DNA from: Pseudogemmobacter hezensis
GTDB taxonomy: Bacteria > Pseudomonadota > Alphaproteobacteria > Rhodobacterales > Rhodobacteraceae
Direction of reading: 5' to 3'
Assembly (NCBI RefSeq): GCF_013155295.1
Contig: NZ_JABJXT010000014.1
Location: forward strand, 61,278 to 125,277
DNA: 64,000 bases
The notes under the pieces were generated by a model that did not search any database, was not told the origin of the DNA, and saw nothing but the letters and a program-made list of their open reading frames with translations. The stretch's first letter is position 1. Each line of letters starts with the position of its first letter. The position numbers were made by a program, and so were the translations under genes. This document shows positions 37,328 through 46,221 of the stretch, one piece after another.

Positions 37328-38671
37328 ATGGCCATTCATGCAAAGACGGCGCTGACACCGGCGGGCTGGGTGCGGGATCTGCGCCTGGAGATTGCGGGCG
37401 GGCAGATCACCGGGCTCTCGGCGGGTGTCGCGCCAGAGCCTGGCGATCACCGCACCGAAATCCTGCTGCCGGGAATGAGCAATCTGCACAGCCACGCCTT
37501 TCAGCGCGGGTTTTCGGGCCTGACAGAGCTGCGCGGGCCGGGGCGTGACTCATTCTGGACCTGGCGCGAGGTGATGTACCGCTTTGCGCTAAGCCTGACG
37601 CCGGATCAGATGCAGGCGGTGGCCGCGCTGGCCTGTGTCGAGATGCTTGAGGCGGGCTATACCCGGCTGGGCGAGTTCCACTACCTGCACCACGCCCCGG
37701 ATGGCGGGCGGTATGCCGACCCGGCAGAGATGTCGACGCGGATCTTTGCCGCCGCGACAGAGACCGGGATCGCGTTGACCCATCTGCCGGTTTTCTACGC
37801 CCATGGTGGCTTTGGTCCGCAGCCCGCGGGCGAGGGGCAGCGGCGCTTTCTGCATGATTATGACAGCTTTGCACGGCTGGTTGAGGCCTGCGAGGCGATG
37901 GCCCGTCCGCAGGACCGTGTCGGCGTCGCGCCGCACAGCCTGCGGGCCGCCAGCATCGCCCAGATCAACCGCCTGGCGCAGGATTTCCTGGGCCGCCCCT
38001 TCCACATCCATATCGCCGAGCAGGTGAAAGAGGTCGAGGATTGCCTTGCCTTTTCGGGCGCGCGTCCGGTCGATTATCTGCTGCAAAATGCGCCCGTTGG
38101 GCCATCCTGGTGCCTGATTCACGCAACCCATCTCAGCCCGGATGAGCTGCGCGGGATCGCAAATTCGGGTGCAGTGGTGGGCCTCTGCCCGCTGACAGAG
38201 GCCAATCTGGGCGACGGTATTTTCCCGGGCGCCGATTTCATTGCGGCAGGCGGGCGTTATGGGATCGGCACTGACAGCAATGTCGAAATCACCCTGAGCG
38301 GAGAGCTGAAGCAGCTGGAATACTCGCAGCGGTTGGCGCAGCGGGCCCGCAATGTGATGACAGAGGCGGGCTCGACCGGGGCGTCGCTTTATACGGCGGC
38401 GCTGGCGGGCGGGGCGCAGGCGCTTTCGGCCCCCGATCCGGTGATTGCAATCGGGGCCCCCGCCGATCTGGTTGCGCTGCATGATCCGCTGGGGCTGGAT
38501 CTGGCTGGCGGTGATCAGATCCTGGATCGCTGGATCTTTGGCCGCGATCTGCGGGTCGCCGATGTCTGGGCCAGTGGTCAGCATCTGGTGAAAGAGGGAC
38601 GTCACCATCTGCGAGACCCTATTGGTGCGGCGTATTCGCAGGTGCTGCGCGAGGTTGTTGCCGCAGGGTGA
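37328..38671 (+). CDS. hutF: Formimidoylglutamate deiminase
   Basis: A 447-residue amidohydrolase-superfamily enzyme that turns N-formimidoyl-glutamate into N-formyl-glutamate plus ammonia. The metal site is in PGMSNLHSHAFQRGF, with later ligands in FHIHIAEQVKEVEDC and GIGTDSNVEITLSGELKQLEYSQRL. I use the ATG at 37328; the frame is open to 37256. It is transcribed divergently from hutI. Its presence with HutG commits this organism to the five-step route. Confidence 0.93.
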   Translation: MAIHAKTALTPAGWVRDLRLEIAGGQITGLSAGVAPEPGDHRTEILLPGMSNLHSHAFQRGFSGLTELRGPGRDSFWTWREVMYRFALSLTPDQMQAVAALACVEMLEAGYTRLGEFHYLHHAPDGGRYADPAEMSTRIFAAATETGIALTHLPVFYAHGGFGPQPAGEGQRRFLHDYDSFARLVEACEAMARPQDRVGVAPHSLRAASIAQINRLAQDFLGRPFHIHIAEQVKEVEDCLAFSGARPVDYLLQNAPVGPSWCLIHATHLSPDELRGIANSGAVVGLCPLTEANLGDGIFPGADFIAAGGRYGIGTDSNVEITLSGELKQLEYSQRLAQRARNVMTEAGSTGASLYTAALAGGAQALSAPDPVIAIGAPADLVALHDPLGLDLAGGDQILDRWIFGRDLRVADVWASGQHLVKEGRHHLRDPIGAAYSQVLREVVAAG

Positions 38672-38795
38672 CCGCCCGAAAAGGAGGCTGCGCCCCTGAT
38701 TTGCCGAACGCGTCGCCTGCAAAAGTTGTTGCGAGGGCGTTTTCTCTCGCGTGAAAGGTGATAAAGCCTGCGGTATCGCCGCATGGATGCCTGAC

Positions 38796-39563
38796 ATGAG
38801 CCTGGATCAGCCCCTCTCTCTTTTCTCGCTGCACGGACGCCGGGCGCTGGTGACCGGGGCCAGCCGCGGGCTTGGCCAGGCTATTGCGCTTGGGCTTTCG
38901 CAGGCCGGGGCTGAGCTGGTGATCACGGCCCGCAGTTTGGCCGCACTGGAAGAGACCGCCGCACAGATCCGGGCGGCCGGTGGCGTGGTGACGGCACTGG
39001 CGCTGGATCAGGCTGATATTGCAGGCGCAGAGACTGTTTTGGCCGATATCGGCGCGATTGATATCCTGGTGAACAATGCCGGGGTGGAAGAGATCCACCC
39101 GTCTGAGGATCTGCCCGAACAGCTTTGGGACAGGATCGTCGACACCAATCTGAAGGGTGCGTTTTTCGTCACCCAGGCCGTGGCGCGGGGCATGTTGGCG
39201 CGGGGGCGGGGTGCGGTAATCAACATGTGCTCGCTGACGTCCTATGTGGGGGTGCCGACGGCCACGCCTTATGGCGCGTCGAAATCGGGGCTGTTGGGGA
39301 TGACGCGGGCGCTGTCGGCCGAATGGGCCGGGCGGGGTGTGCGGGTCAATGCCATCGCGCCGGGTTATTTCCGCACCGCCATGACCGAGGTTTTCTACCA
39401 GAATGAGGACTGGGCCAGCGCGATGCTGGACAAGATCCCGCAGCGCCGCTTTGGCCAGGGGCAGGATCTGATTGGCGCGGTGATTTTTCTGGCCTCTGAC
39501 GCTTCGGCCTATATCACCGGGCAATGTATCGGTATTGATGGCGGCTATCTGGCCTCGATCTGA
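38796..39563 (+). CDS. Short-chain dehydrogenase/reductase (HpsO-like candidate)
   Basis: A 255-residue NAD(P)-dependent SDR. The nucleotide fold is TGASRGLGQAIA, NNAG is present at about residues 91-94, and the active-site Tyr159-xxx-Lys163 lies in TPYGASKSG. PGYFRTAMTE and the C-terminal GQCIGIDGGYLASI are typical of gluconate-5-dehydrogenase-like SDRs. The start is uncertain: ATG at 38796 or 38787, with no strong ribosome site for either. The substrate is unknown. It sits 125 bp after hutF and 141 bp before the ABC uptake genes; a palindrome in that second gap suggests the ABC operon may have its own promoter. Its SDR class would fit HpsO of dihydroxypropanesulfonate degradation. Confidence 0.85.
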   Translation: MSLDQPLSLFSLHGRRALVTGASRGLGQAIALGLSQAGAELVITARSLAALEETAAQIRAAGGVVTALALDQADIAGAETVLADIGAIDILVNNAGVEEIHPSEDLPEQLWDRIVDTNLKGAFFVTQAVARGMLARGRGAVINMCSLTSYVGVPTATPYGASKSGLLGMTRALSAEWAGRGVRVNAIAPGYFRTAMTEVFYQNEDWASAMLDKIPQRRFGQGQDLIGAVIFLASDASAYITGQCIGIDGGYLASI

Positions 39564-39616
39564 GCGGGCTGCACAAATATCGGGCAATCACCCCCGGGGT
39601 GAGGGCCGGAATGCCT

Positions 39617-39634
39617 CTCAGATATATACATGAG
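39617..39634. promoter_or_regulatory. Candidate operator upstream of the ABC uptake/dehydrogenase operon
   Basis: CTCAGATATATACATGAG is symmetric at 14 of 18 positions, with CTCA/TGAG arms and a TATATA core. It lies 71-88 bp before the GTG of the ATPase gene, in the only long gap ahead of the operon, and overlaps a TATATAC sequence that could be a -10 element. The regulator is not in the window. Confidence 0.35.
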
Positions 39635-39704
39635 CATTGGTCAGCGTGAGAAAAGACAGCGGAAGGGCCCAAACCATGGGCAGAAACGACCGGAGGAAAC
39701 AGGG

Positions 39705-40805
39705 GTGAGCGGCGTGCAGCAACCGGCAGCAGTGGTGGCCGAGGGTGTCGATATGGATTTCGGCACCGGGGCCGCGATGGCGGTGAAAGACGCGGGCTTT
39801 GCCCTGGGCCGGGGGCGGTTCCTGACTATTCTGGGGCCATCTGGCTCTGGCAAGACCACGCTTTTGCGGATGATCGCCGGGTTTCAGACGCCGACGCGCG
39901 GCCAGATCCTGATCGGCGGCAAGCCTGCGGATGCGGTCGCGCCGCATCGGCGCTCGGTCGGGATGGTGTTTCAGAAGCTGGCGCTTTTTCCGCATATGAC
40001 GGTGGCGCAGAATGTGGCCTTCCCGCTGAAGATGCGCCGCTTCAACCCTGCTGAGATCGCGGGCCGGGTGGAGCGTTATCTGGAGCTGGTGCGGCTGGGC
40101 GGCTTTGGCGCGCGCCGGATCCATGAGCTGTCGGGCGGACAGCAGCAGCGCGTCGCCATTGCACGGGCGCTGGTGTTTGAGCCGGAACTTTTGCTGCTGG
40201 ACGAGCCGCTGGCCGCGCTGGACCGCAAGCTGCGCGAAGAGATGCAGCTGGAGTTTCGCCGCATCCAGAAAGAGCTGGGCGTGACGACGATCAATGTCAC
40301 CCATGATCAGCGTGAGGCGCTGGTGGTCTCGGATGAGATCATCGTCATGGATCAGGGGCAGATCCAGCAACATGCCGCCCCCGCCGAAATGTATCGCCGC
40401 CCGGCCAACCCCTTTGTTGCCCATTTCATCGGGGTCAGCAGTTTTCTGAAGGGCCGGCGCAGCGCGGCGGGGATAGAGGTGAACGGCATCGATTGCGCGG
40501 GCCAGGCCGTGGCGGATCTGGCGCCTGGGGTGGCCTGTCTGGGCGCGATCCGGGCGGAACAGATCCGCATCGCGCCTGCGGGTGCGCCGCTGCCGGGCTG
40601 TGACACCGTCGTGCAGGGTCAGGTGACGGATATTGTTTTTGAGGGCGAGCGTCTGCTTTGCTTCGTGACGTTGCCTGCTTTGGCCGCAGAGGTGCAGATC
40701 TACCATCATGACCCCGCCGGGCTTGATCAGCTGGCAAAGGGCGCAAGCGTCAGCGTCGGCTGGACCGCGGGCGATCTGCTGATCTTTGCGGCTGACAAAG
40801 GGTGA
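39705..40805 (+). CDS. ABC transporter ATP-binding protein (PotA-like)
   Basis: A 366-residue importer ATPase. Walker A is GPSGSGKTT (from residue 44), the Q-loop VFQKLALFPHMTV, signature LSGGQQQRVAIARAL and Walker B LLLLDEPLAALDRK. The last 110 residues form a TOBE-type regulatory domain, as in spermidine/putrescine and glycerol-3-phosphate importers. I choose GTG at 39705, nine bases after GGAGG (39692-39696); the frame is open to 39630. It is the first of a tight plus-strand run with its binding protein and two permeases. Confidence 0.92.
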   Translation: MSGVQQPAAVVAEGVDMDFGTGAAMAVKDAGFALGRGRFLTILGPSGSGKTTLLRMIAGFQTPTRGQILIGGKPADAVAPHRRSVGMVFQKLALFPHMTVAQNVAFPLKMRRFNPAEIAGRVERYLELVRLGGFGARRIHELSGGQQQRVAIARALVFEPELLLLDEPLAALDRKLREEMQLEFRRIQKELGVTTINVTHDQREALVVSDEIIVMDQGQIQQHAAPAEMYRRPANPFVAHFIGVSSFLKGRRSAAGIEVNGIDCAGQAVADLAPGVACLGAIRAEQIRIAPAGAPLPGCDTVVQGQVTDIVFEGERLLCFVTLPALAAEVQIYHHDPAGLDQLAKGASVSVGWTAGDLLIFAADKG

Positions 40806-40867
40806 AAAGACTGTGTGCCAGTCCGATTGCGGGCCATGTGGGCGCAACCAACAAGGAGACCTGAGAC

Positions 40868-41974
40868 ATGACGAATATGCTTTATCGCCCCAATCGCCGC
40901 GCTCTGTTGCGCGGAACGGCGGCGGCGGGTGCGGCGGCGCTGATGGGCACGCTGCCCGGGCGGCTGATGGCGCAGGATGCGCCCGCCAAACCGGCTGAGA
41001 TCATCGTGCGAGCCTGGGGTGGCTCCTGGGTTGAGGCGCTGAAGAAGGGCGTCTCGGATCCGTTCACCGCCGCAACCGGCATTCAGGTGCGCCACGACCT
41101 GACCGAGGACAATGAGATCCAGCCGAAGGTCTGGGCCGCTGTGGCTCAGGGTCGGGTGCCGCCGATTCATATCAACTGGGACACCACCACCAATGCGACC
41201 AAATCGGCGCTGCGGGGCGTGACTGAGGATCTTTCGGATCTGTCGAACCTTGCCGGGACGACGGATCTGGCAAAGCCGGTGGGCCTCGACGGGTATCCGA
41301 TCGTCAACACCTATGGCTATGTCTATGTGCTGGCCTACCGCCCCGAGGCATTCCCGGATGGTGCGCCGACCTCCTGGAAGGCAATGCTCGACCCGAAGTT
41401 CAGGGGCCGCATTGCGCTTTACAATGACGGGATCGGCTTCCACTTCCCGGCCCAGGTGGCGGGTGGCGGCAAGCTGGAAGATATTCCGGCCAATATGCAA
41501 GCGGCCTGGGATTTCATTGCCCAGGTGAAAGAGCAGCAGCCGCTGCTGGGCGAAGACCCCGATTTCACCGCCTGGTTCCAGAATGGCGAGATTGATCTGG
41601 CCTGCACGATTTCCACCAATGCGCGGGAAGCGAAGAAGAACGGCGTTGATCTGGCCTGGACCGTGCCGGAAGAGGGCGCGAAGTTCGATACCGATGGCCT
41701 TTGGATCCCGAAGGGCCTGCCGGAAAATGAGCTTTACTGGGCGAAGGAATATATTAACTTCGCCATCTCGAAAGACGCGCAGCAGGTCTGGTGTGACGGG
41801 CTGGGCCTGCCGGGCGTGGTGCCTGGGCTGACGCCGCCCGCCGATCTGGTGGATGATCCGTCTTACCCGGATACGCCCGAGGAGATGTCGCATCTGATCC
41901 GCATCTCGACCAAGGTGCAGGTCGAGAATGAAAGCGAATGGTTCGGCAAGTTCAAAGAGATTATGCAGGGCTGA
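40868..41974 (+). CDS. ABC transporter substrate-binding protein (PotD-like, Tat-exported)
   Basis: A 368-residue periplasmic binding protein. The twin-arginine signal NRRALLRGTAAAGAAAL (Arg10-Arg11) predicts export in folded form and cleavage near MAQDA. The mature part starts EIIVRAWGGSWVEALKKGV, the usual opening of the spermidine/putrescine-type cluster D family. The family binds diverse ligands, including polyamines, opines, thiamine and short polyols, so the substrate here is open. A hairpin-rich 143-bp spacer follows before the permease genes. Confidence 0.9.
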   Translation: MTNMLYRPNRRALLRGTAAAGAAALMGTLPGRLMAQDAPAKPAEIIVRAWGGSWVEALKKGVSDPFTAATGIQVRHDLTEDNEIQPKVWAAVAQGRVPPIHINWDTTTNATKSALRGVTEDLSDLSNLAGTTDLAKPVGLDGYPIVNTYGYVYVLAYRPEAFPDGAPTSWKAMLDPKFRGRIALYNDGIGFHFPAQVAGGGKLEDIPANMQAAWDFIAQVKEQQPLLGEDPDFTAWFQNGEIDLACTISTNAREAKKNGVDLAWTVPEEGAKFDTDGLWIPKGLPENELYWAKEYINFAISKDAQQVWCDGLGLPGVVPGLTPPADLVDDPSYPDTPEEMSHLIRISTKVQVENESEWFGKFKEIMQG

Positions 41975-41992
41975 GTGCCCGGATCGGGGGGG

Positions 41993-42102
41993 CTGACGGT
42001 TTGCGTCCTGGCCTTGCGGCCCGGGCGACACCGTCAGCGGTAGCCGGGGGGCAAGCCCCCCGGACCCCCTTAGCGCTTCTGCCCGCCGGGGGTCTGGCGG
42101 GC
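41993..42102 (+). repeat. Three hairpins in the spacer after the binding-protein gene
   Basis: CTGACGGT (41993-42000) pairs with ACCGTCAG (42030-42037); CCGGGGGGC (42044-42052) pairs with GCCCCCCGG (42055-42063); GCCCGCC (42081-42087) pairs with GGCGGGC (42096-42102). The middle one is a copy of the dispersed G6/C6 hairpin, inverted relative to the copy at 15412. None has a T-run. Such structures between a binding-protein gene and its permeases often protect the upstream mRNA. Confidence 0.7.
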
Positions 42103-42117
42103 AGGCCAATTTTTCGG

Positions 42118-43080
42118 ATGATGCTGATGTCTGAGCCTGGCCCAAAGCAGGATTTTCGCTACCCGCTGCATTGGCGGCTGATGGATGGCGTTGAACGCCT
42201 GGCGGATATTGTCTGGCCGCGCTCGATGGCGCGCCACACCGGCTGGTTGTTCATCGCGCCTGCGCTTTTGCTGGTCGGGCTATTGGTGCTGGGGCTGGTG
42301 CAGATCGCGGATTCGTCTTTGCGGGTGCTGGATACGGCGACGTTTTTGCCCTCGGAAGACTGGTCGCTGACGAATTATGAGAAGGCGCTGGGGACGAAGG
42401 TCTATCTGACGGTGGCCTGGCGATCAGTCTCGGCGGCGGCTTTGACGACGGTGCTGACGCTGATCCTGGCATTTGCCTATGCCTATGCGCTGGTGAGGGT
42501 GCGGAAGGCCTGGATCCGCAAGGCGCTGCTGATCACGCTGTTTTTGCCGTTTTTCATTGGCCAGGTGGTGCGGGCCTATGGCTGGCTGATCATCCTGGGC
42601 AATTCCGGCATGGTGAATGAGGCGCTTGGCCTGATCGGCGTCGCGCCGATGCGGCTGTTGTTCAATTACGGCGCGGTGATTTTCGGGCTGGTGCAATATA
42701 TGCTGCCCTTTGCGGTTTTGCTGCTGGTGCCCGCGCTGACCGCGATCCCGGAGGAAACCGAGACGGCGGCAGGGTCTCTGGGCGCAAGCTGGCCCCGGAT
42801 CTTCTGGCATGTGCTGTTGCCGATGGCGAAGCCGGGGCTGATCGGCGCGGGGCTGGTCGTATTTACCCTGACGCTGACCGATTTCGCGGTGCCTGCGATG
42901 CTGGGCGGCGGCAGCCAGGACTTCATCGCCAATGCGATCTATGACCAGTTCTTCCGCACGGCGGATCAGGGGCTTGGCGCGGCGCTTGCGCTGATGCTGG
43001 TGGCGGCTGGATCAATTCTGGTGGGGCTGGTGTTCATGGTCTTTGGGGCGGGCACACTGGCGATGGGGGGGCGCAAGTGA
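42118..43080 (+). CDS. ABC transporter permease (PotB-like)
   Basis: A 320-residue inner-membrane permease with six predicted helices, first at about residues 40-60. The cytoplasmic coupling loop has the EAA-type sequence ETETAAGSLGASWPRIFWHVLLPMAKPG. Three in-frame ATGs (42118, 42121, 42127) could start it; none has a strong ribosome site, and I list the first. It overlaps the next permease gene by one base. Confidence 0.9.
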   Translation: MMLMSEPGPKQDFRYPLHWRLMDGVERLADIVWPRSMARHTGWLFIAPALLLVGLLVLGLVQIADSSLRVLDTATFLPSEDWSLTNYEKALGTKVYLTVAWRSVSAAALTTVLTLILAFAYAYALVRVRKAWIRKALLITLFLPFFIGQVVRAYGWLIILGNSGMVNEALGLIGVAPMRLLFNYGAVIFGLVQYMLPFAVLLLVPALTAIPEETETAAGSLGASWPRIFWHVLLPMAKPGLIGAGLVVFTLTLTDFAVPAMLGGGSQDFIANAIYDQFFRTADQGLGAALALMLVAAGSILVGLVFMVFGAGTLAMGGRK

Positions 43081-43874
43081 TGTCGCGCAGCCAGAAGATC
43101 ACCATCTGGGGCCTCGTGTGGTTCTCGATCATCACGCTGTCTTTGCCGACGCTGGTGGTGCTGGGGGCCAGTCTGACGGCGGGGAATATGGTCGCCTTTC
43201 CGCCGCAGGGCCTCTCGTTGCAATGGTATGAGAAGATCGCGCTGGCGCGGGATCTGCAGCAGGCGTTCTTACGCTCGCTGATCGTGGCGGCGATCTGCAC
43301 GGCGGTGGCGATCCCGGTTGGAACGCTGGCCGGGCTGGCGCTGTCGCGCTTTCGGCTGCGGTTCACCACCGCGATCCAGGTCTATCTGTTGTTGCCTTTT
43401 ACCATTCCGCTGATCGGCTCGGGGATTGGGCTGATGCTGGTCTTTGGTCAGTGGCATGTTCTGGGCAGCCTTTGGCCCGTTGGCATTGCCTGTGCGGTGA
43501 TTAACCTTCCGTTCATCATCTGGTCGGTCTCATCTTCCGCCGTGCTGTTGGACCCGGATCTGGAGCTGGCGGCGCAAAGCTGCGGCGCGGGGCGGGTGCA
43601 GACGTTTTTCCACGTCACCCTGCCGGCGGTCATGCCCGGCGTCATCACCGGCAGCCTGTTGATGTTCATCCTGGCGATGAATGAGTTTCTGGTCAGCCTC
43701 TTGCTGGTCGACGCGCGGATCGTCACGCTGCCGGTGCTGATCTACAACTCGATCCGCTCGATCATCACGCCCGATCTGGCTGCGGTGTCCGTCGTGTTCA
43801 TCGTGATCGCCCTGGCGGTGATCTGGCTGCTTGACCGCCTGGTCGGGCTTGAAATCTTCCTGAAATCCAAATGA
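43080..43874 (+). CDS. ABC transporter permease (PotC-like)
   Basis: A 264-residue second permease with six predicted helices. The coupling loop LELAAQSCGAGRVQTFFHVTLPAVMPGV is typical. ATG at 43080 shares its first base with the stop codon of the upstream permease (TGATG), so the two are translationally coupled and probably form a heterodimer. The HisD-like gene follows after 18 bp. Confidence 0.92.
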   Translation: MSRSQKITIWGLVWFSIITLSLPTLVVLGASLTAGNMVAFPPQGLSLQWYEKIALARDLQQAFLRSLIVAAICTAVAIPVGTLAGLALSRFRLRFTTAIQVYLLLPFTIPLIGSGIGLMLVFGQWHVLGSLWPVGIACAVINLPFIIWSVSSSAVLLDPDLELAAQSCGAGRVQTFFHVTLPAVMPGVITGSLLMFILAMNEFLVSLLLVDARIVTLPVLIYNSIRSIITPDLAAVSVVFIVIALAVIWLLDRLVGLEIFLKSK

Positions 43875-43892
43875 CTGTGAGAGGGCCTTCCC

Positions 43893-45218
43893 ATGGCTGA
43901 GGTCAATTTCAAAATCCTGGCCGATCTGAGCGCGGCCGAGCGTGAGGCGCTGCTGGCGCGATCCGAGACCGACCTTTCGGCCTTCCTGGAGAAGGTTCCC
44001 GCGATCATCGAGGCGGTGAAGACCCGTGGCGACGCGGCGCTGGTTGAGTTCGGCGTGACCCTGGACAAGGCTGAGGGGTTGACGGCAGACCGCCTGAAAG
44101 TGACCGAGGCCGAGTTTGACGAGGCCTTCACCCTGGTCGAGCCCGAGGTGATCCGCGCCATCGAGTTGGGCATCTCGAACATCCGTTCCTTCCATGAGGA
44201 GCAACTGCCAGAGCCGATGACGCTGAAGGAAATCCGCCCCGGTGCCTTTGCCGGGGATCGGTTCATCCCGATTGACTCGGTCGCGCTTTATGTGCCGCGC
44301 GGCAAGGGGTCTTTCCCCTCGGTGACGATGATGACCGGGGTGCCTGCGGTGGTGGCTGGCGTGCCGAATATCGCCATTTTCACGCCACCGATTCCGGGCG
44401 GCAAGGTCGATGCGGCGACGCTGGTCGCGGCGCGTCTGGCGGGGGTGAAAACGGTCTATAAGGCGGGCGGCGCCCAGGCAGTGGCGGCGGCGGCCTATGG
44501 CACGGAAACCGTGCGGCCCTGTCATAAGATCGTCGGGCCGGGCAGCCCCTGGGTGGTGGCGGCCAAGCGCCTTTTGTCGGGCGTGATCGACCCGGGCCTG
44601 CCTGCCGGGCCGTCGGAATCGATCATCTTCGCCGATGAAACCGTGCATGGCGGCCTCGCGGCGCTGGATCTGCTGATCGAGGCCGAACATGGCCCCGACA
44701 GCTCGGCCTGGCTGGTCACGAACTCGCGGCGTGTCGCTGACGAGGCTCTGGCCGCGCTGCCAGAGCATTGGTCGCGGATGGGTGAGCAGCGCGTCGGCTT
44801 TTCCAAAGCGGTGCTTTGCGGCACCCATGGCGGTATCCTGGTGACGGAAACCCTGGCTGAGGCCTATGCCTTCATCAACGATTACGCGCCCGAACACCTG
44901 CAGCTTTTGTCGGAAAACCCCTTCGAGCATCTGGGCGAAATCACCGCTGCCGCCGAGATCCTGATGGGCCCGCATACGCCGGTTTCCATCGGCAATTTCT
45001 GCCTCGGCCCGAATGCTGTGCTGCCGACCTCAAAGGGCGCGCGGACCTATGGCCCGCTTTCGGTCAGCGATTTCATCCGCCGCTCGTCGGTCGGCTATGT
45101 CACCGCCAAGGCCTTCCCGGAACTGGCGCAGGCTGCGGGCACGCTGGCGCGCTATGAAGGGTTCGACAATCACGCCAATGCGGTTTCCGACATCCGCAAG
45201 CAATATCTGAAGGGCTGA
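43893..45218 (+). CDS. HisD-family dehydrogenase, HpsN-like (not histidinol dehydrogenase)
   Basis: A 441-residue NAD-dependent dehydrogenase of the histidinol dehydrogenase family. The fold motifs YVPRGKGSFPSVTMMTGVPA and GPSESIIFADE, the catalytic pair Glu334-His335 in DYAPEHLQL, and Glu422/His427 in YEGFDNHANA are kept. Three positions important for histidinol and zinc in true HisD differ by my alignment from memory: the zinc-ligand Gln is Glu263 (EAEHGPD), the zinc-ligand Asp is Asn368 (IGNFCLG), and the histidinol-binding His of GTNH is Ala375 (GPNAVLPT). It is therefore a paralogue. HpsN (sulfopropanediol 3-dehydrogenase) is the known member that fits best, given the SDR and zinc dehydrogenase alongside. 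It lies 4 bp before the zinc dehydrogenase gene. Confidence 0.82.
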   Translation: MAEVNFKILADLSAAEREALLARSETDLSAFLEKVPAIIEAVKTRGDAALVEFGVTLDKAEGLTADRLKVTEAEFDEAFTLVEPEVIRAIELGISNIRSFHEEQLPEPMTLKEIRPGAFAGDRFIPIDSVALYVPRGKGSFPSVTMMTGVPAVVAGVPNIAIFTPPIPGGKVDAATLVAARLAGVKTVYKAGGAQAVAAAAYGTETVRPCHKIVGPGSPWVVAAKRLLSGVIDPGLPAGPSESIIFADETVHGGLAALDLLIEAEHGPDSSAWLVTNSRRVADEALAALPEHWSRMGEQRVGFSKAVLCGTHGGILVTETLAEAYAFINDYAPEHLQLLSENPFEHLGEITAAAEILMGPHTPVSIGNFCLGPNAVLPTSKGARTYGPLSVSDFIRRSSVGYVTAKAFPELAQAAGTLARYEGFDNHANAVSDIRKQYLKG

Positions 45219-45222
45219 GGCA

Positions 45223-46221
45223 ATGCAGGCGGTTCGCCTTTACGGCGTCAGGGATCTGCGGGTCGAGGAGATTGCCTCGCCCGCGCCGCCGGGGGCGGAT
45301 GAGGTGACGCTGCGGGTGACGGCGGCGGGGATTTGCGGCTCTGATCTGCATAATTTCGCAACCGGGGCCTGGATCAGCCGCAGCCCCTCGGTCGCGGGGC
45401 ATGAGTTCACGGGCATGATCACGGCGGTGGGCGCGGGCGTCAGCCATGTGGCCCCGGGCGATACGGTGGCGGTCGACAGCCGCGTGACCTGCGGCGTCTG
45501 CGACCACTGCCGCGAGGGGCTAAGCCAGATCTGTGAAAAGCTCGGATTTCTGGGCGAGGTGATCGACGGCGGCTTCGCCGAATACGTCACTATTCCGGCT
45601 AAAAACGTGGTTAAGGCCTCTGCCGATATCCCTGCAAGGCATCTGGCGATGGCCGAGCCTCTGGCGGTCGTTTTGCATGCTGTGCGCCTGCTGGCCGCGC
45701 CCACCGGCGCCCCGGTGCTGGTGACGGGCGCGGGGGCAATCGGTGCGCTTGTCGGCCTTGTGCTGGCGCATTACGGCCACCCCGTCAGCATCGTTGATCG
45801 CAATCAGACCCGGGCCGCGCGGGCGGCAAAGGCCTTTGGCGGCACGATTGCCAGCCTCGACAGTCCAGGGGCGAAGCCGCCGCGATATGCGGTCGATGCC
45901 ACGGGCAGCCCCGAGGTGATCGGCACCCTGATCCAGACCCTGCGCGGCGGTGGCGCGATTGCGCTGGTGGGGATCGGATCGCGCGATCTGACCCTCAACC
46001 CGACGCTGCTGGTCGAGCGCGAGATCCGGCTGGCGGGATGCCATGCTTTCGGGGAGGAGCTGCCCGAGGCGGTGGCCCAGCTGCCCGCCCTTTCCGCGCA
46101 GCTGGATCAGCTGATCGATTCAGAGATTGCGCTGGCGGATGTGCCCGCAGCCTATGCCCGCCATCTGGCGGGAGAGGTGCTGGGCGCGAAAACCATAATC
46201 CTGCCGGGGAAGCAGGCATGA
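45223..46221 (+). CDS. Zinc-dependent medium-chain alcohol dehydrogenase (HpsP-like candidate)
   Basis: A 332-residue zinc MDR. The catalytic zinc site has Cys38 in GICGSD and His60-Glu61 in AGHEF. The structural zinc has all four cysteines, Cys90, Cys93, Cys96 and Cys104. The nucleotide fold is VTGAGAIGALVG. The group includes threonine, sorbitol and other polyol dehydrogenases. Its stop codon overlaps the next start as ATGA. In sulfonate-diol clusters a zinc MDR (HpsP) accompanies HpsN, which is why I name that candidate; other polyols remain possible. Confidence 0.88.
   Translation: MQAVRLYGVRDLRVEEIASPAPPGADEVTLRVTAAGICGSDLHNFATGAWISRSPSVAGHEFTGMITAVGAGVSHVAPGDTVAVDSRVTCGVCDHCREGLSQICEKLGFLGEVIDGGFAEYVTIPAKNVVKASADIPARHLAMAEPLAVVLHAVRLLAAPTGAPVLVTGAGAIGALVGLVLAHYGHPVSIVDRNQTRAARAAKAFGGTIASLDSPGAKPPRYAVDATGSPEVIGTLIQTLRGGGAIALVGIGSRDLTLNPTLLVEREIRLAGCHAFGEELPEAVAQLPALSAQLDQLIDSEIALADVPAAYARHLAGEVLGAKTIILPGKQA

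Noticed and set aside
39705..43874. Polyamine importer potABCD
   Set aside because: The fold family fits, but the operon partners are dehydrogenases, so naming a polyamine substrate would be unsupported.
43893..45218. Histidine biosynthesis gene hisD
   Set aside because: Key histidinol and zinc positions are changed and the neighbours are transport and alcohol dehydrogenase genes, with no his genes.
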